64,000 bases of DNA. Origin: Bedellia somnulentella (taxonomy: Eukaryota; Arthropoda; Insecta; Lepidoptera; Bedelliidae). Made by a program: the position numbers and the translations under genes. The notes below the pieces were generated by a model. That model saw nothing but the letters and a program-made list of their open reading frames with translations, did not search any database and was not told the origin of the DNA. Positions 1 through 12,700 of the stretch are shown piece by piece. Where the stretch lies: NCBI GenBank assembly GCA_963576735.1, contig OY755187.1, positions 8,308,001 to 8,372,000 of the forward strand, read 5' to 3'. How positions within the stretch are numbered: position 1 is the first letter of the stretch; every line of letters begins with the position of its first letter.

Positions 1-538
1 ATTTCCTCGCTGATGTCGAAATTATTCTTTCCTTTATTAGTAAACTGAAAGGCAATTAAATATGTTATCGCGGAATTTGACCGAATATTATTTATTACAC
101 TTTGGACTTCAGTGCTCAAGATTTTTAAATAATAATAACTCAACCCGCAAAGCTATGACTCTTCCCTCATATGACCAAGAATATTGGTGTGTTAAGGTTT
201 ATTATACCCACGTCAAGTATTTTTAACCCATCTGGCAAGTCCGATTGATTATATTTATCAGGCGTTGTTTCGCTCGTACAGAGTCACTTTTAAATGTAAA
301 AATATCTTAGTGCATTTATTGTATATTTTAAATTTGAAAAAATGGTAATCGGAAGAGATTTTTTACTTCTTCTCTTCCAAAACCGTTAAAAGCTAGTCCT
401 TAGAAGCAACTGCAAAATCATATTCGTTTTAAATTCCAAATGACTTGAAAATAAATACTATTTTATAAGCAAATACTAGGTGGTCTGAAATGAAAAGAAA
501 AAGAGAGATTTTTTTAATTATTAATTACTACTTTACAG
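1..538. other. Upstream intron sequence of the ABC transporter
   Basis: AT-rich sequence with no coding potential that I can support. It ends in a pyrimidine-containing acceptor and AG at 537-538, directly before the first visible transporter exon. Earlier exons (TM1 to about TM4) must lie left of the window. Confidence 0.7.
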
Positions 539-728
539 ATACACAATCCGCTTGGAGCCAGCAAAGAAAACTGGCAACCGCAAAGGGCTCTGGTCTGGGG
601 TGGGCAGTGGGGTGATGTGGCTGATAATATACGCCACGTACGCGATATCGTTCTGGTACGGAGTCAAGTTGATCCTGGAGAGTCGGCATCAGCCAGAACC
701 AGTTTACACACCAGCGGTGTTGATGATT
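539..728 (+). CDS. ABCB1: ABC transporter exon a (TM5 to start of TM6)
   Basis: Acceptor AG at 537-538, donor GTAAGT at 729. Base 539 completes a codon split by the upstream intron; the exon ends in phase 0. It encodes a basic loop followed by a hydrophobic helix with the [13 protein letters not shown] pattern, which matches TM5 of ABCB transporters. Confidence 0.9.
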
Positions 729-3700
729 GTAAGTAAGAAATAATATCATGAATAACATACATTGTTTGCCTGGATAGTAAGATGAAATTATACTGGACAA
801 ACCACGCGGCTTGATAGAAATACACTGCTATTTGATTTAACTCAGCTATGGAGGTTTCCTTTTGTAATAAGTTATTTCTAAAATTATTTTCAATTGTTTC
901 GCGATTGCAATCATTGTTAAATATACCGTTTATATCAAATAGAGTCATAAAGTTTGTAAACAAACCATTGCCGGGTATACAATCTTTGATTTCATAAAGA
1001 AACTGCTTCCACACAATCAGGAAAAACAGTTGCCCACTTATTAAACAAAATTTAAGTATTAATTGGAGCTATATCTTACGAAACTCTAAAAATAAGATTA
1101 GATAAAAACGTTGAGGTCATTTTTTATTTTTTCTAAAGCAAAAATTTGTGATGGGTATTGAATATTGAATGATATTGAAGGAATAAAAGTAATCGATTAC
1201 CGATTGATGAATTGATACTACGAGGTTTAATATATCTATATAAATCGCAGTGAATAATATCTATAACACCATAAAGTATTGTATTTGAAACAATAATAAT
1301 AATTTGTAATACATACTAGCTGTTGCCCGCGACTTTGTACGCGTCAATTTCTGTTATCATGATCGCGATTAAGAATTCTTTAAAAGAATATGTTTTAAAT
1401 TACTATTGTGTAAATGATACTTATAGTTTAATATTCTTGCGGCAGAAATACATACTGATTTTCTCCACTACCAGATCTAGACAACGCGACACATATTTGG
1501 CCGCATGTAAAGTAATCTTGACGTAAATCGATTTCGACGTGTTTAAAAGTTTGTCCCTGTGGTTTATTAATTGTTAAAAGAAAGAATGTAGAAAATAAAA
1601 ACTTACCTAAACCTTATCTCGTAATATAACATATAACATAACATAAACGTTCACGCCGAATATCCCCGAAGGGGTTGGCAGAGGTACTAATACTTCTGAA
1701 CATCACGTGACTTTGTCACCTGGTGTTCAGAGTGCCCACGTTTTGCATGGACAGTGTACTCACGTGATAGGGGGCAGGCCTATCGCCGTTTTGTACGAAT
1801 ACACTGTCACATGACTAAGTATAACTCAGCCATGTGGGTTTCCTCACGATGTTTTCCCTCACCGTTAACAACCATGATAAATTAACCACACATATGTCTT
1901 TAGAAAAGACAAATTGGTGTAGGCCCGACCCAGGATTCGAACACTAGTCGTTTGTACGATAACCGAGTGTTCCTACCCACTGGGCTATCACGGTTGCTAG
2001 AATATAAAGAAACAAAAGTAAGTTGAATAATAAGGTACCTAATAGTTTATACCCGCTTCTAGTACGTTTATCCGATAAAATACAGGGTGTCACAAGAAAT
2101 AGTGTCAAATGGAAGTCCAAGGACAGAATACCCCTGGGGGTACCCGAATTACCCCTATGTATGTTCTGCGACTTTTTGTAGTTTTCGAGATATGATTTAT
2201 TTTTCATATGTTTTTGTTAAACCTTGGCTTATTTGACATTATTGGTCACAGAGACATCAATTGTTGAGATACAAGCTTGATTTTGAACACTTGCACTTGC
2301 AAAAACAAAAGCAATTGTGAGCTTCAATAGAGATGATGGTTGGCAATTACCACTTGCTTGGAACCCGATCATAAGCACAACTAAGCAAGGGAAGAACACT
2401 AGCAAGACTCCAGATAACATTAGCTCTTTTTGTACATAGCAAATATTAAACGCAAATGTAACTTAAATTTTGTGAAGGAAGTTAATATTAATAATTTTAT
2501 AGTACTGTATAATGACAAATAACACCTCAGTCTTCCCGTGACCATGATAACTGAAAAGTTTTTGAAACATCGTGCTTTAAAAATAATGTAATAACACTCG
2601 ATTAAAATATCCGAAAATCAATAGTTATTTATTTATTATTTATTTATTTATTTAGTTGTTTTAATTATAACCATACCATAGCTATTATTTCATATTTTTC
2701 AATGAAATTTTAACCATATGTTGTTTTTTGTAGTCGAATACCCTAATAATTATATAAGAAGTGTATTTACATCAAAATAAAATTACTATTTATACCAATT
2801 AAGTTAACCAAAAATGAAATTGTTCAAAGTAAAAAAATATGTCACAAGTAAAACAGCGGCAAAAACTATACTACAGTTCTATATAGAACTGTTGGGATGA
2901 AATTCGGAAGCATCCAAAGTGCCCCAACAGTTTAGTTCGGAACTAGTGGGATGCACCCGTGTTTGTTTGTCTTACAAACAAGATAAGGTTTGTTATTCCA
3001 TTCACCACTACAATTATTGGTTATTAAGAATGAAAATTTACGCTATCAAGGTTTTTCTTGTAGTTTTAAATAACGTATTTGGTAGTAAGACTTGAGAATG
3101 ACTTTAAGATGTTTTGAGGATATAAATTTATGATGAAATACAATACTAATTATAATGATGGTCTCTGCCTACCTATATGACAACTAACGGCTTGAGTATT
3201 ATATTAGGATGTACGTATGTTATAATAAGGGACATATTATGTAGTTTACGTCTGTTTTATAAGTATACTATAAAATTGAATAAAAAAATTTACTTACCAT
3301 TAGTAGCGTATTCTATTTTTTCGTCGCCGTCAATAATTTTGGTAATAACACTAAAATACTAAAAGGGCATTAACGTTTCATTTTTTACAAAGATATTTTT
3401 TCGAATTGATACAGACTATACATACATATACTCACGGCCGTGAGTCCTAAAAAGGGGTAGCCAGAGCTTTAGAGCTTTAAACTCCTCAGTCATATTTGGA
3501 ATTGATAGGGAACAAGATAGAAGAAATAAAGTGTCGTTAGTGATGGGTCTTCAACCGCATCGCCCAAAAACTACGTAAAAACCCCATACCGTAAGTCGCC
3601 TGTTAGGCAGCCGTGGGTAGAAAGGGGTAGTGACATTCTAAGCCGGCACTACACGCCAAAGTACATACATACATACATACATATTCTCACGGCTATAAAT

Positions 3701-6700
3701 CCCTAGAAGGGGTAGCCAGAGCTAAGGAATTAGAAATTCCTCAGCCACTTTTGGAAGTTGAGTGGGGAAAAGATGGTAAAATAAAGGTTTTTGGTGATGG
3801 GTCTCCAACCTCATCGCCCAAAAAACCAATAAAATGCCCCAATACCCTTAGTCGCCTCTTACGACACCCGTGGGTAGAAAGGGGTAGCGACATTCTAAGC
3901 CGGCACTACACGCCAAAGTATTTTTTTTATATCATTATTTTGTTATCCTGCATTGTTGCAAGTGATGCGTTTACGTAATTTTTCATGATTTTATTATAGT
4001 CTAATCATAAAATGTAACATGGTAACGCTTTGACTATTCAATTAAAAAAATGTTCAGTTGATAACTGACTAGTACATACATACATACATATACTCACGGC
4101 TATAAATCCCTAGAAGGGGTAGCCAGAGCTAAGGAATCAGAAATTCCTCAGCCACTTTTGGAAAGTTGAGTGAGGAAAAGATGTTTCAATAAAGGTTGTT
4201 GTGATGGGTCTCCAACCGCATCGCCCAAAAATCCCTTAAAAGCCCCAATACCGTTAGTCACCTCTTACGTACACCCACCGGAAGAAATGGGGTAGTGCTA
4301 TTCTAAGCCGACACTACACAGCATAGCCGAACTGACTAGTATAAGTAATTAAATAAATTAATCTGTTTAATGTTCAGTACCATGTATAAATTACACTGCT
4401 TTAACTTTGTTGAAGTTGATATCGCTGATTTTTCCTCTTTAATAATAAAATCTAATTAAATCCTGAATATACAATTTCTTTGAAGGTTTTCTTTAGTGTG
4501 CTCCAAGGCGCACAAAACGTGGGGCTAACATCGCCCCACATGGAAGCAATCGCATGCGCCCGAGCCTCTGCCGGAGCGATATTTTCGGTTCTGGATCGGA
4601 AACCAGCCATTGACAGCATGTCTTCAGAGGGCACCAGACCTAAACTGGATGGCGATTTGGAATTTGATAAAGTCTACTTCCGTTATCCAGCTAGACCTGA
4701 TGTTCAGGTGAGCGATATTTTGTATTAAGATCATCTGTAATGGTATTATCATTACAACTTCTTGTAATTAGGTAAACTAAGTGTAAGCATGTAAGTGTAG
4801 GTAAGGTGTGATTTAATGAGCGCAGAACTGATATTACAGTTCTGACGTTTAAAATAACATAATTATTAATATTTTTATGCGAATCATAGAAAACCAATAG
4901 ATGCGGCAGAAAATAATCATGATTATTTGTCAAAACTATTTATTCCCGTAAAGATTCATTGAATCCCAGATGGAGTCACCAACAAAGCCGATAATTTACT
5001 TATAATATATTGGCTTTTATTACTGACTAGTGGATCGGCCCCGCTTCGCACGGGTAGCGTAGTTTTAAAAATATTGGAGGTTTCTTCAATCACTGCTCAA
5101 GCGTTATGAAATTAGCGCCTTTATTACAACTTACAGCACTCATGTTTGAATATAGTGTTACTTTGTAATTTTGAAAGCGCTTTTATGATCGGTTCAGATC
5201 CATATCTCCGAAATCAAGCTAATTTTTAGGTTTTAATTTATGCAACTACTGGCGCCATCTAGTACGTAATATGTAAATTACGATTTGGTTTTGATCGCGT
5301 GCGACTATTATGTTGGGACTATTAATTTTGGTGTTTCTATACCGATTTCTATGATTCTTTTTTTATTGAGTAGGTAATAATGTTAACTTTTGAAATAAGG
5401 GTGATTGAGAGTATTATAAACGTAAGAGAAAACAAATATAATCAGAATGCGCCGAACTGCTAAGCTATCAGGAGTTACACGTGTTGTTGTGAGTCAACCA
5501 TAAAAGATAGACATATACCGTTGCGGAATATTTTTTAGATAATTTTATGTAGAATATTTCCGTCATATGTAATTTCTATGTAACTTTGACCATTAAGGCT
5601 GCACACGCGAGGGAAGCTTAAAAAATGGAGTAACTTCTGCCGTTTTCCCAAAATTTCCCAAAAATTCCCCTTTACTATTCTGTTGGAAAGTATACAAAAA
5701 CCTGCCCAAAGTATACAAAGGAGTATGAAGAATAATTCTACCAAGTTTCGTTAAAATCCGTCGAGTAGTTTTTGTTTCCATAAGGAACATACAAACCGAC
5801 AGACAGACAAAAATTTTACTGATTGCATTTTTGGCATCAGTATCGATCCCTAATCACCCCCTGATAGTTATTTTGAAAATATATTCCATGTACAGAATTG
5901 ACCTCTCTACAGATTTATTATAAGTATAGATGTACTTACGAGTTTAAGTATTGTTCAACTCTTTGATTTCGTGAATTATGCCCTAGAATGAATTTTAAAC
6001 GTTAACTCCTAACTACTACAGCCGTGATAGTCTAATGGGTAGAACGACCGCCCATCAATACAGACAGACGTGAGTTCAAATCTCGGGTCGGGCCTACAAC
6101 AATTTGTCTTTTCTTAAGACACATGTGTGTTTAATTTATCATGGTTGTTAACGGTGAGGGAAAACATCGTAAGGAAACCCACATGGCTAATGACAGTGTA
6201 TTCGTACCAAACGGCGATAGGCCTGACCCCTATCACGTGAGAGACAGTCTGTCCAAGCTTCGCTTGAGTCTTGAGTTGAGTCATAACTATTTTCTCTACT
6301 GGAGTGAGATTTTGTTTTGTTATCGTTATTTTATGACAGCATTTTTTTATACTTCCAGGTACTAAATGGCTTGAGTCTCAAGATCCCAAGAAATGAGACA
6401 ATAGCTCTAGTAGGACCGAGCGGTTGCGGCAAGTCAACGCTGCTGCAGCTGATACAGAGGATGTATGATCCCGACACCGGGACAGTGTCAGCGTCCGGGA
6501 ACGACCTCCGGGACATGAACGTCAAGCATTTGCGGGATCATATAGCTGTAGTGGGACAAGAACCGGTGCTCTTTGCGGGATCCATTCGAGATAATATACG
6601 GTATAGTAGCTCTTTTTTCTCTCTCTTGTTGCCTCAACTCATTATTTATTTATGTATTCTTCTCATAAATGCTGTTTTATTTTTCTCACTTTTCGCTCCC

Positions 6701-9700
6701 GTTTTTGTAAGTTAGTTTTCGATTTGGTCTTCAAATGTCTTGCATGGCCGTCTTCTACTGACAATAAGCGAAAAAATAGGGCTAGAGAGACGAGATTTTG
6801 ACCCACATCGCTTAAAAATTTAAATTTGTAGACCCGTCAGAAGAGTCGGCGTCGAAACATAAAATGTAAGGCTAGTGGTTGTTTTTATAACAGGATTTAA
6901 TTATTTGTAATGAAATACTGTTTAGTAGTTAATTTATGGAGTTTAAAACCAGACTGAAGATTGTAGAATGGCGGCGTAGTACGAGGAACACCGGCGACTT
7001 GGTGAAAGTCACGGGAATCCGAGATATTTGTGAGAGGCCTTTTCGACTTTGACAACGATTGGCTGATGATGTTGATTTTTCAACTAGAGCCTTAGAATTA
7101 AGAATAAGTCAGCCACTTCTCATAATTGTTAGGGGAGTGGTCATTTGCTATTAGTTGTTAACACATTGAAAACCAATTCGTTGTAAGAACCAACACAACA
7201 CACCCATATTCACATCTAAAAGCAACATGGAAAGGCACATGTGTTTTCTAAGCCTAATCTATACACTAGTTTTTCTTTTATTATATATCTCAAAGACTCA
7301 AACGTTCACGCCGTAGATTCAAAAAGGGGTTGGCCGAGGTATTAATACTTCTGAACATCACGTAATATTATTACCTGGTGTTCAGAGTATCGCCGTTTTT
7401 GTAAGAATACACTATCACATGACTAAGTACAACTTAGCCCTGAGGGTTTCCTCATGTGTGGATGTGGATGCCGTTGACAACCATAATAAATTAACCACAC
7501 ACACGACTTAAGAAAAGACAAATTGGTGTAGGCCCGACCCAGGATTTGACTCACGCCTGTGTGTATTCTTCTACCCATTGGACTATCACGGCTAAATTAT
7601 ATATTACTCTATATATAATCTATATTTTCGTTCCAGACTTAGTAATCCAAATTGCACTGATAGTGAGATTACTGTTGCAGCAAAACAAGCTTATTGCCAT
7701 GGATTCATCAAGAATCTGCCCGAGGTATATAATATTTACATTTATCTATTGAACGCTTAGATCACTATTATTAACAATTACTATATAATTGTACCATACA
7801 AGGAGTACAGGAGCAAGTAACAGCGTAGTTTGATAAGCTGGGTCGCCATATTTACTTGCTACAGTACTATCATGTTCTGTAGACTACATACACTAGATAA
7901 CACTAGAAGCGATAAATACTGCACATCCTTGCCAAATAAACTTCAGGAGGCTTATCTACAAAATTATTAACAAATACATACATACATATACGGCCTTAAA
8001 TCCCAAAAAGGGGTAGCCAGAGCTTCAGAGCTAGAAACTCCTCAGCTACATTTGGAAGTTGATAGGGGAGAAGATGGTAGAAATAAAGTTGGTGATGGGT
8101 CTCCAAAAAAGCCCAATACCCTCGCTTCTTACGACAACCACGGAACGTTAACAAATACAACTAAATTTTAGGGTTACGACACAATGATTGGAGAAAGAGG
8201 AGCACAGTTATCCGGTGGTCAAAAGCAGCGCATTGCCATTGCCAGGGCTCTGGTGAGGAAGCCCAAAATCTTACTTCTGGACGAAGCCACCTCAGCTCTG
8301 GACTCACAGAGCGAAGCTAAAGTACAAAGGGCTCTAGACGCAGCTGCTTTTGGGAGAACCACCATTATGGTCAGTCACAGGTATAATATCGTATTTTATT
8401 CAAGAAAATATGCGAATGATCGTGATTTTGATTTAAAAAATGAGTTCACTAACAAAACGCGATATGACATGTTAGCATTTTGAATCGCGATAAGTTATAT
8501 AAGATTGAATAGTGTGCTAGGTGTAAACTATGATATAGAGAAGCGGATTGCAAGTTTCAAAATCCCTTAAAAGCCCCCAATACCGTTAGTCGCCTCTTAC
8601 GTACAACCAACGGAAGAAATGGGGTAGTACTATTCTAAGCCCACACTACATAGCAATTGTTTAATACAGGTTTTATATATGTAGTATAAGATTGAGGAAA
8701 TAGCTAAAATATAGTTATAAAAAATTAATTCAAATACCTTTGCAGGCTGAGTACGGTACTAAATGCAAACAGAATTTACTACATCGATAAAGGCGAAGTG
8801 ATGGAATCTGGCACACACGAGGAATTATTATCGTTGAAAGGAAGGTACTATCAGCTGGTTCTGGAAAACGAACCAAGTATGGCTCCCACTGCTGAAGACT
8901 CACAAGCTGCCTCCAAAAAAAGTAAGTTAAAGGAACTTTACGTATTTTTTACTAAACCTTAATATAACTACTTTTTTCGAAATATTATAAATTTAATATA
9001 GCATCGAAATTAAAATATGTATGGAATTAATATTATTAATAAATTAATTTATTTATTTTATTTTATTTGGAAGATTTACAGCGTATAAATTAACTAAACA
9101 AAAAAGTAAAGAATGCAATGCCAATTAAAAATCTCCACCTTACCACATTATACTCGTACATATGTACAATTGGCGGTCATATTCGTTAAACCGATCTCTT
9201 CCAGGCAACCTTTAGTGTTCAATCAAGTTAGCCGCTAGGAAACTGCAATAATTACTTATTATGATAAGGGATACCAACTCGACTATATAATTAATATTTA
9301 AATAATATCCTATTTAAATGATTACCCACAAAGTAATTTGTACCCGTGACCCCCAGCCTGGATCCTGAAGCTACTATTAATAAATACCTGCAAAGTATCT
9401 AAGTTATTTATCAAGCGATGATTTACGAATATACCAACAGCTCTTTATTTTTGGGTTAAAATGAGTTGTTAAGTCACTGGCCTGTGATGCTTTTGGCGAC
9501 CACCTTTGTTTTTATGTCACCATGTATTTTTCAGTTATTAGAACTTAAGCAGTTAATTAATCAATTAGGCTAGCCCAAATGAGTTTAGGATAAGAATAAT
9601 AGTAGGTAGTTAAGCATATATACTAAGCATTCAAATTATGTTATTTTATCATTGACAGCTGTTAACTTTCCTCAGAATAAAATAATATCAATGCGATTTT

Positions 9701-12700
9701 CTTGATATTTTCACAGGCACAAGATTCCGCCGACCCAGACTGTCCAAGCTCGCCTCACTGGATTCAATGAAAAGTACGACATCCAGTGACAGTGACAGCG
9801 ATGACGAGAGTGTTGAAGATAAACATGAAGAAGAGAAGCCTTTGGAACCAACTACGTGGGAAATATTGAAACTTTGTGAGCCGGAGAAGTATTTGATGTT
9901 ATGTGGGTTACTGGCTGCAGTAGCCGTGGGATCCAGCTTTCCAATGTTTGCTATACTGTTTGGGGAGACTTATGGGGTAAGTTTCATAATGATGGTTTAT
10001 AAGTATGAATGTTTAGTATTTTGTACAAGGCTGAATTTATAATTGCTATAATTTGGGTGAAGTGTTGTTGAAAATAGTTGAAGTTGTCATGAAAGTGAGA
10101 AAGAGATGAATGAGAGTTTAGTTACAGTTACAAAAGACAGACCATATTTGAAGTAAGCATAAACGCCGATAATCTTTAATCTGAAAATGATGGCAGACGC
10201 CCCTGCCTGCCCAGAATGCAAACGTATGATTATTATAATCAGGAGGAACATATCGGTTAGAATGAGATGACAGTATATGAAACTAAGTAACTGCGTAAGA
10301 GATGGCTGTTTTATATCATGTGATATCTAGATAAAAGGACGCTCGTACTAGCTATGCAGGCATTGAGGTACCAGTACCGTGTGAATCAATATATTTATAC
10401 TCCGTTGCGTTAGTTTTCCTGGAGAAATAATATGCGTCAGCTTAAATTACCTTACTCTTGCAAATGAATTATATGAATGTGTAGCCTTACATTTTTACTT
10501 TGCAGTTACTACAAGTCCAAGACGATGCATTCGTGATGTCTGGCACCGTGCAGATAGCTATTATGTTTCTCCTGGTCGGCCTGTTAACGGGGGTCGGCAT
10601 CTTCTTCCAAATATACATTTTCAATTTGACGGGCGTTCGTCTTACAGCTAGATTAAGGTACGTTACGTACGTTTTTTATTCTTGAAATGTACATTCATAC
10701 ATATACTCACGGCTATTAATCCCTAAAAGAGGTAGCCAGAATCAGAAATTCCTCAGCCACTTTTGGAAGTTGCGTGGGGAAAAGATGGTAAAATAAAGGT
10801 TGTTGGTGATGGGTCTCCAACCGCATCGCCCAAAAATCCCTTAAAAGCCCCAATACCGTTAGTCGCCTCTTACGTACACCCAACGGAAGAAATGGGGTAG
10901 TGCTATTCTATGCCGGCACTACACAGCACGAAATCTTGATTGATTGATCTTGAAATGTATTGCGTGTTTTGGTATCTTCGAATCAGAACACTTAAGATAT
11001 TGCTGTTTAGTGTCGGCTTAGAATAGCACTACCCCATTTCTTCCGGTGGGAATCGTAAGAGGTGACTTGGGACGTATTGGAGCTTCGTAAGGGATTTTTG
11101 GGCGATGCGGTTGGAGACCCATCACCAACAACCTTTATTTTATTATCTTTTCCCCCCGCACCTTCCAAAAGTGGCTGACGAATTTCTTATTCCGAAGCTC
11201 TGGCTACCCCTTTTATGGATATATGGCAATGAGTATATGTATGTTTGTATATTTGAGGACAACATGGTCGATGGTGTTTTAAAAGTAAATTTTATCTTAC
11301 CAGCAGCAAAATTAAGAATCAAATCTATCCTTTTTTCATTCATTGGTTGATGAAAAATACATAACAGCTGAGCAATCTCATCCCACAATCCTTAAACATG
11401 TTGTTAAAAAACTAAAGTAAAACAAGCTGTAATATAAAATCATAATTTTACCTATTTTAAATCGATCATGTCGGACGACGTATCTGTACGATTGCACCAT
11501 TTAATTGATATTTTAAACTTGTGTAGCATATAAGCTGACCCATATCTAAGCAAAAAAATATCACTGGTCAACACTGATTTTGCCACACGAACTTTGATAG
11601 CTAATTTTGTTTTATCAATCTACCCTCATCATTAAATCACAGTTTTCATTTGTCTGTTAGCCTCATATTTGTTGTGATACGGTAATACTCATAACTAGTA
11701 CTACGGCGGTAAATTAACAGAAACGCTCACAAGTAAATCGTCATAAAAGTATTTGTAGTTGAATTTGAAATTTTTTTGTGATTTATTAATCCTGTGAACA
11801 TGTCGAGGAAGTGTAAAAATAACCCTAACTCTTTTTGTTATATCTGCGGAGAACTTACATTCAAAAAACAACGACGAAATTTTACGAATCTTGTGCTGGA
11901 GTGTTATCACCAATGTTTTGGTTTTTCTGTCGCCCATCAAGACAAATTCTGGGCCCCTCATGTCTGTTGCATAACGTGTGTGAAAAATTTAACCGACTGG
12001 AAGAAAGGTGCACGAGCTATGCCTTTTGCTGTGGACTGAACAGCGAGATTACGTTTCAGATTGCTATTTTTGTCTCACTGACTTAAAAGGTATAAATTAC
12101 AAGAAAAAAAACACAGTTATCTACCCTAACGTATCTTCTGCTATAATAAATAACTCAAGGAGACCTAAATGATTTGATTAGGGATTTAAATTTGTCAAAA
12201 AAGCAGTCGGAACTATTAGGATCTCGTCTAAAAGAATGGAATTTGCTACATCATAATAAAAAAGTTAGCTATTTTCGAAACCGTGATGAACACTTCAGAA
12301 CGTATTTTTCTCAGGATGGAGATTTGGTGTTTTGCAATAACATAAATGAGATCATGAAAATGTTGGACATAGATTTTGAAATTTCTCAGTGGCGTTTATT
12401 TATTGATTCTTCGAAGGCAAGTCTAAAAGCAGTTTTATTGCATAATGGAAATATGCTTCCGTCTGTTCCTGTGGCCCATGCTTCAAATATGAAAGAAACC
12501 TATGAAAATATGAAAGTTTTACTTGAAAAAATAAATGACAGTACATATTCCTTCAAAATCTGCGGTGATCTTAAAGTTGTTGCATTATTACTTGGATTTC
12601 AGCTGGGTTATACAAAATTTTGCTGCTTTTTATGTGAATGGGATAGCCGAGACAGAACTAATCACCATATTCATTTTCTCTTTAAATTTTTTTTTCTATT

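Noticed and set aside
2229..2420. Minus-strand ORF with a signal-peptide-like hydrophobic start
   Set aside because: Only 63 codons, no homologue recognised, no splice sites, inside a transporter intron. The adjacent block at 2070-2210 looks like an unclassified repeat (starts ACAGGGTGTC).
3751..3978. 75-codon plus-strand ORF
   Set aside because: It reads antisense through a family A SINE-like element (3661-3914).
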